Origin: a bacterium
GTDB lineage: Bacteria > UBA9089 > CG2-30-40-21
Assembly (NCBI GenBank): GCA_018814245.1
Contig: JAHIZN010000077.1
Coordinates: 1 to 6,473 of the forward strand
DNA length: 6,473 bases
Direction: 5' to 3'
A model generated the notes under the pieces. That model was not told the DNA's origin. It made no database searches and saw only the letters and a list, made by a program, of their open reading frames with translations. Positions 4,803 through 6,473 of the stretch are shown in pieces (the stretch's first letter is position 1; each line of letters opens with the position of its first letter). Made by a program: the position numbers and the translations under genes.

Positions 4803-5498
4803 ATGGAGGATAAATGCTATCCCTGGCAACAAAATATCGCAGATATTGAAAAAATGGCATATATGAGCGGCTATGAGATGATTGGCGGGATAGATGAGGC
4901 TGGTCGGGGACCATTAGCTGGTCCTGTTGTCGCCTCTGTGGTTATTCTGCCTCAGGGATTAGTTATCCCTGGAATAAATGATTCAAAGAAATTAACCCCT
5001 CAACAAAGAGAAAGGCTGTATAAGATCATCTCTACCGCAGCCATTGATTGGGGTGTAGGAATAGTAGAGCCTGAGGTTATTGATCAGGTAAATATCCTGC
5101 AAGCTACATATATGGCTATGAGACAGGCTGTGGCTAAGCTAAGGGTAAATCCTCGTCTTTTATTAGTAGATGGAAATCTCTCTGTTCCTGATGTAGAGAT
5201 TCCTCAATATCCTGTTCCGCGAGGTGATACCTTTGTAGCATCTATTCAGGCAGCTTCAATCATTTCTAAGGTTATTCGGGATAAAATAATGGTGGAATAT
5301 GATGCTATTTATCCGGAATATGGTTTTGCCAAGCATAAAGGTTATGGTACGGAATTACACCTTCAGGCAATAGAACAGCATGGTGCCTGCGGGATTCATC
5401 GGACTACTTATGCCCCTGTCAGGGAATTATTAAGCAGGCAGGTGCTGGTGAATAAAAGGAAGAGGAGACCACAAAGATTAGAGGTTGTACCTAATTAA
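4803..5498 (+). CDS. rnhB: Ribonuclease HII
   Basis: RNase HII cuts RNA-DNA hybrids on the 5' side of ribonucleotides and starts removal of misincorporated ribonucleotides from DNA. The 231-residue protein shows GIDEAGRGPLAGPVVA (29-44) with Asp31 and Glu32, VDGN with Asp123, and GDTFVASIQAASIISKVIRD with Asp142, completing the four acidic metal-binding residues. Length and motif spacing are normal. ATG 4803 has GGAGG seven bases upstream. ATG 4800 is adjacent with closer spacing, and TTG 4788 would lie in the repeat and is rejected. The stop TAA shares its last A with the yraN ATG, so the two genes are probably translationally coupled. Confidence 0.96.
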   Translation: MEDKCYPWQQNIADIEKMAYMSGYEMIGGIDEAGRGPLAGPVVASVVILPQGLVIPGINDSKKLTPQQRERLYKIISTAAIDWGVGIVEPEVIDQVNILQATYMAMRQAVAKLRVNPRLLLVDGNLSVPDVEIPQYPVPRGDTFVASIQAASIISKVIRDKIMVEYDAIYPEYGFAKHKGYGTELHLQAIEQHGACGIHRTTYAPVRELLSRQVLVNKRKRRPQRLEVVPN

Positions 5499-5854
5499 TG
5501 ACATATGAACGAATAAATCTTGGACGATGCGGTGAGGAAAAAGCGGCTAACTACCTTATAAAGCAAGGGGTAAAGATAGTAGAGAAAAATTATCGATGCA
5601 AGTATGGAGAGGTTGATATTATTGCTAAGGATAGGGATACCTTGGTGTTTGTAGAGGTAAAGACAAGAAAAACCTCAACATATCTATCCCCTTTTTTAGC
5701 GGTTAATAAACATAAACAACTCCAGATCTCAAAGGTGGCTTTGCATTATCTTCTTGAGAAAAAACCGAAGGAAATGCCTTGTAGATTTGATGTGGTGACA
5801 ATTGTAGATGAGAAAATTGAATGGGTGAAGGGTGCATTTGAACGAGGGATGTAG
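5498..5854 (+). CDS. yraN: YraN/UPF0102 family nuclease-fold protein
   Basis: The 118-residue protein is typical of UPF0102 in length. It has the N-terminal LGRCGEEKAANYL block (8-20) and the core NYRCKYGEVDIIAKD followed by LVFVEVKTR, in which Glu38, Asp40, Glu53 and Lys55 fit the PD-(D/E)XK nuclease pattern. The family resembles Holliday junction resolvases, but its cellular role is not settled. ATG overlaps the rnhB stop by one base, and GAGGT lies about twelve bases upstream. The rnhB-yraN pairing is common in bacteria and may reflect a shared link to nucleic acid maintenance. Confidence 0.93.
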   Translation: MTYERINLGRCGEEKAANYLIKQGVKIVEKNYRCKYGEVDIIAKDRDTLVFVEVKTRKTSTYLSPFLAVNKHKQLQISKVALHYLLEKKPKEMPCRFDVVTIVDEKIEWVKGAFERGM

Positions 5855-5866
5855 GGAGTGGCATTT

Positions 5867-6172
5867 ATGATGATAGGAAATTATTGTTATCGGTGTTGGA
5901 ATATAAGATGCTCGGCCTATGCAGGATTGGGGTATGATATAAAGAGTGCTCAGTCTGTTACTGCGTGCCCTTATTGTCATCAGCCTCTTGAAGAAGTCCG
6001 CGGGGAAACCCCAAAAGGGTTACGACCTACTGTCGGCTCCATAGGGGGAGGATTATTTGGATGGGCTATTGGAGGACCTGTTGGTTCGGTTCTGGGAGCG
6101 ATAATTGGCCTTGCTATGGGTGGAGTAGCTGAAGATTCAACACGAAGGGTATATAAGGAGAATCAAGGGTAA
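5867..6172 (+). CDS. Small zinc-ribbon and glycine-zipper membrane protein, function unknown
   Basis: The 101-residue product has two visible parts. The N-terminus has CYRC (7-10), Cys15 and CPYC (34-37), suggesting a small zinc ribbon. Residues 57-87 form a glycine-rich hydrophobic stretch with GxxxG spacing (GSIGGGLFGWAIGG, then GSVLGAIIGLAMGG), typical of glycine-zipper membrane segments, probably a helical hairpin. A short charged tail follows. GGAG (5855-5858) lies eight bases before ATG 5867. GTG 5858, four bases after the yraN stop, would overlap that site. It follows yraN by 12 bases and precedes the next ORF by two, so it is in the same transcript. I do not recognise a named family. 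Confidence 0.75.
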   Translation: MMIGNYCYRCWNIRCSAYAGLGYDIKSAQSVTACPYCHQPLEEVRGETPKGLRPTVGSIGGGLFGWAIGGPVGSVLGAIIGLAMGGVAEDSTRRVYKENQG

Positions 6173-6174
6173 TT

Positions 6175-6473
6175 ATGGAATATATAGGGCTTACCCATGA
6201 AGTTGCTCGCAATATTTATATGGGGGCAGGTGTCGCTGCGGTAGCTTTTTTTATTCCTTTTGTAACTAAGATACTTCGTCCTATCCTTAATAAGGTTGTC
6301 GATAGGCTGTTACGGAATAGGCTAAAGTGTCATTCCGAACTATTGCAAGCTGTGCAATTAGGATTTAATCCGCAGATTACGCAGATTTCACAGATTACAG
6401 ATGAGATGGGGGAAAAATCTGAAAGGCATATAGCAGTAGAGACACAAGATATTGTGTCTCTACATGTCTCTAC
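6175..6473 (+). CDS. Small membrane-associated ORF extended by in-frame repeats (partial at right edge)
   Basis: ATG 6175 begins two bases after the previous stop, and the frame stays open to the window end (99 codons). AAGGAG about 18 bases upstream and GGGTAATT nearer give only a weak ribosome site. Residues 1-51 look like a genuine small protein with a hydrophobic stretch (GAGVAAVAFFIPFV, 17-30) then a basic helix (KILRPILNK, RLLRNRLK). From residue 66 the frame runs through two repeat families: 6371-6397 reads QITQISQIT, and 6436-6473 reads VETQDIVSLHV. The repeat portion is unlikely to be ancestral. The close spacing argues for cotranscription with the glycine-zipper gene. Family not recognised. 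Confidence 0.55.
   Translation, partial: MEYIGLTHEVARNIYMGAGVAAVAFFIPFVTKILRPILNKVVDRLLRNRLKCHSELLQAVQLGFNPQITQISQITDEMGEKSERHIAVETQDIVSLHVS
6371..6397. repeat. Tandem 9-base repeat, GCAGATTA type
   Basis: Three consecutive 9-base units CGCAGATTA, CGCAGATTT and CACAGATTA (6371-6397) are followed by a partial CAGATGAGA. Because the period is a multiple of three, the unit encodes a repeating QI(T/S) in the overlapping ORF. Confidence 0.75.
6436..6473. repeat. GTAGAGAC-type palindrome plus partial copy at the window edge
   Basis: GTAGAGACACAA (6436-6447) pairs perfectly with 6452-6463 around a GATA loop. A partial copy TGTCTCTAC follows at 6465-6473 and may continue outside the window. Compared with 2925-2952, the GTAGAGAC core is shared while stem positions differ on both sides together. 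Confidence 0.75.

Noticed and set aside
4635..4914. Two minus-strand frames rich in SRIANLELRI-like words
   Set aside because: They are translations of the GAATCGC repeat arms, and one runs over the start of rnhB.

Overview
The window looks like a chromosomal segment from an uncultured, moderately AT-rich bacterium. It carries a conserved housekeeping operon, and almost every intergenic gap is filled with short inverted-repeat elements. The genes alone do not fix the phylum. Such repeat-packed gaps and an isolated AmmeMemoRadiSam A gene suit candidate-phylum or Planctomycetota-like metagenome genomes, but that is only an impression.

Layout. Bases 1-344 hold a possible divergent gene start on the minus strand (1-73), hairpin repeats (102-131, 142-220) and a sigma70-type promoter (284-312). 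This promoter serves an AMMECR1-domain gene (amrA, 354-902). A second, near-consensus promoter (1043-1071) starts a plus-strand run: ffh, rpsP, khpA, trmD, rplS, rnhB, yraN, a zinc-ribbon/glycine-zipper membrane protein, and a small membrane-associated ORF that runs off the window. This is the classic SRP/ribosome-maturation cluster, covering protein targeting, small and large subunit proteins, an RNA-binding KH protein, tRNA m1G37 methylation, and RNase HII. rimM, normally between khpA and trmD, is missing. No tRNA, rRNA or CRISPR array was seen.

Most notable signal. The gaps from amrA to rnhB each contain an inverted-repeat element. Four of the five have arms built from short degenerate tandem units and a spacer: AT-rich 893-1024, TCAGA-type 2448-2595, CGCAAAG-type 3213-3418, mixed 4101-4248 and GAATCGC-type 4659-4790. 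The rpsP-khpA gap holds only a simple palindrome (2925-2952). Two spacers contain recognisable scraps of small accessory genes. At 3285-3351 the first residues of a GxxExxY-family protein (MTENEISYK) are joined to what looks like its last residues (LKDGI then RIVNNL and stop, in the next frame). At 924-989 there is a 21-residue ORF resembling the start of a four-helix-bundle (S23/IVP) protein. My reading is that these are internally deleted, miniature derivatives of repeat-flanked small-gene elements that spread through intergenic sites, including inside an essential operon. One of them now occupies the place of rimM. In addition, two repeat families at the right edge (6371-6473) are read in frame as the C-terminus of an open ORF.
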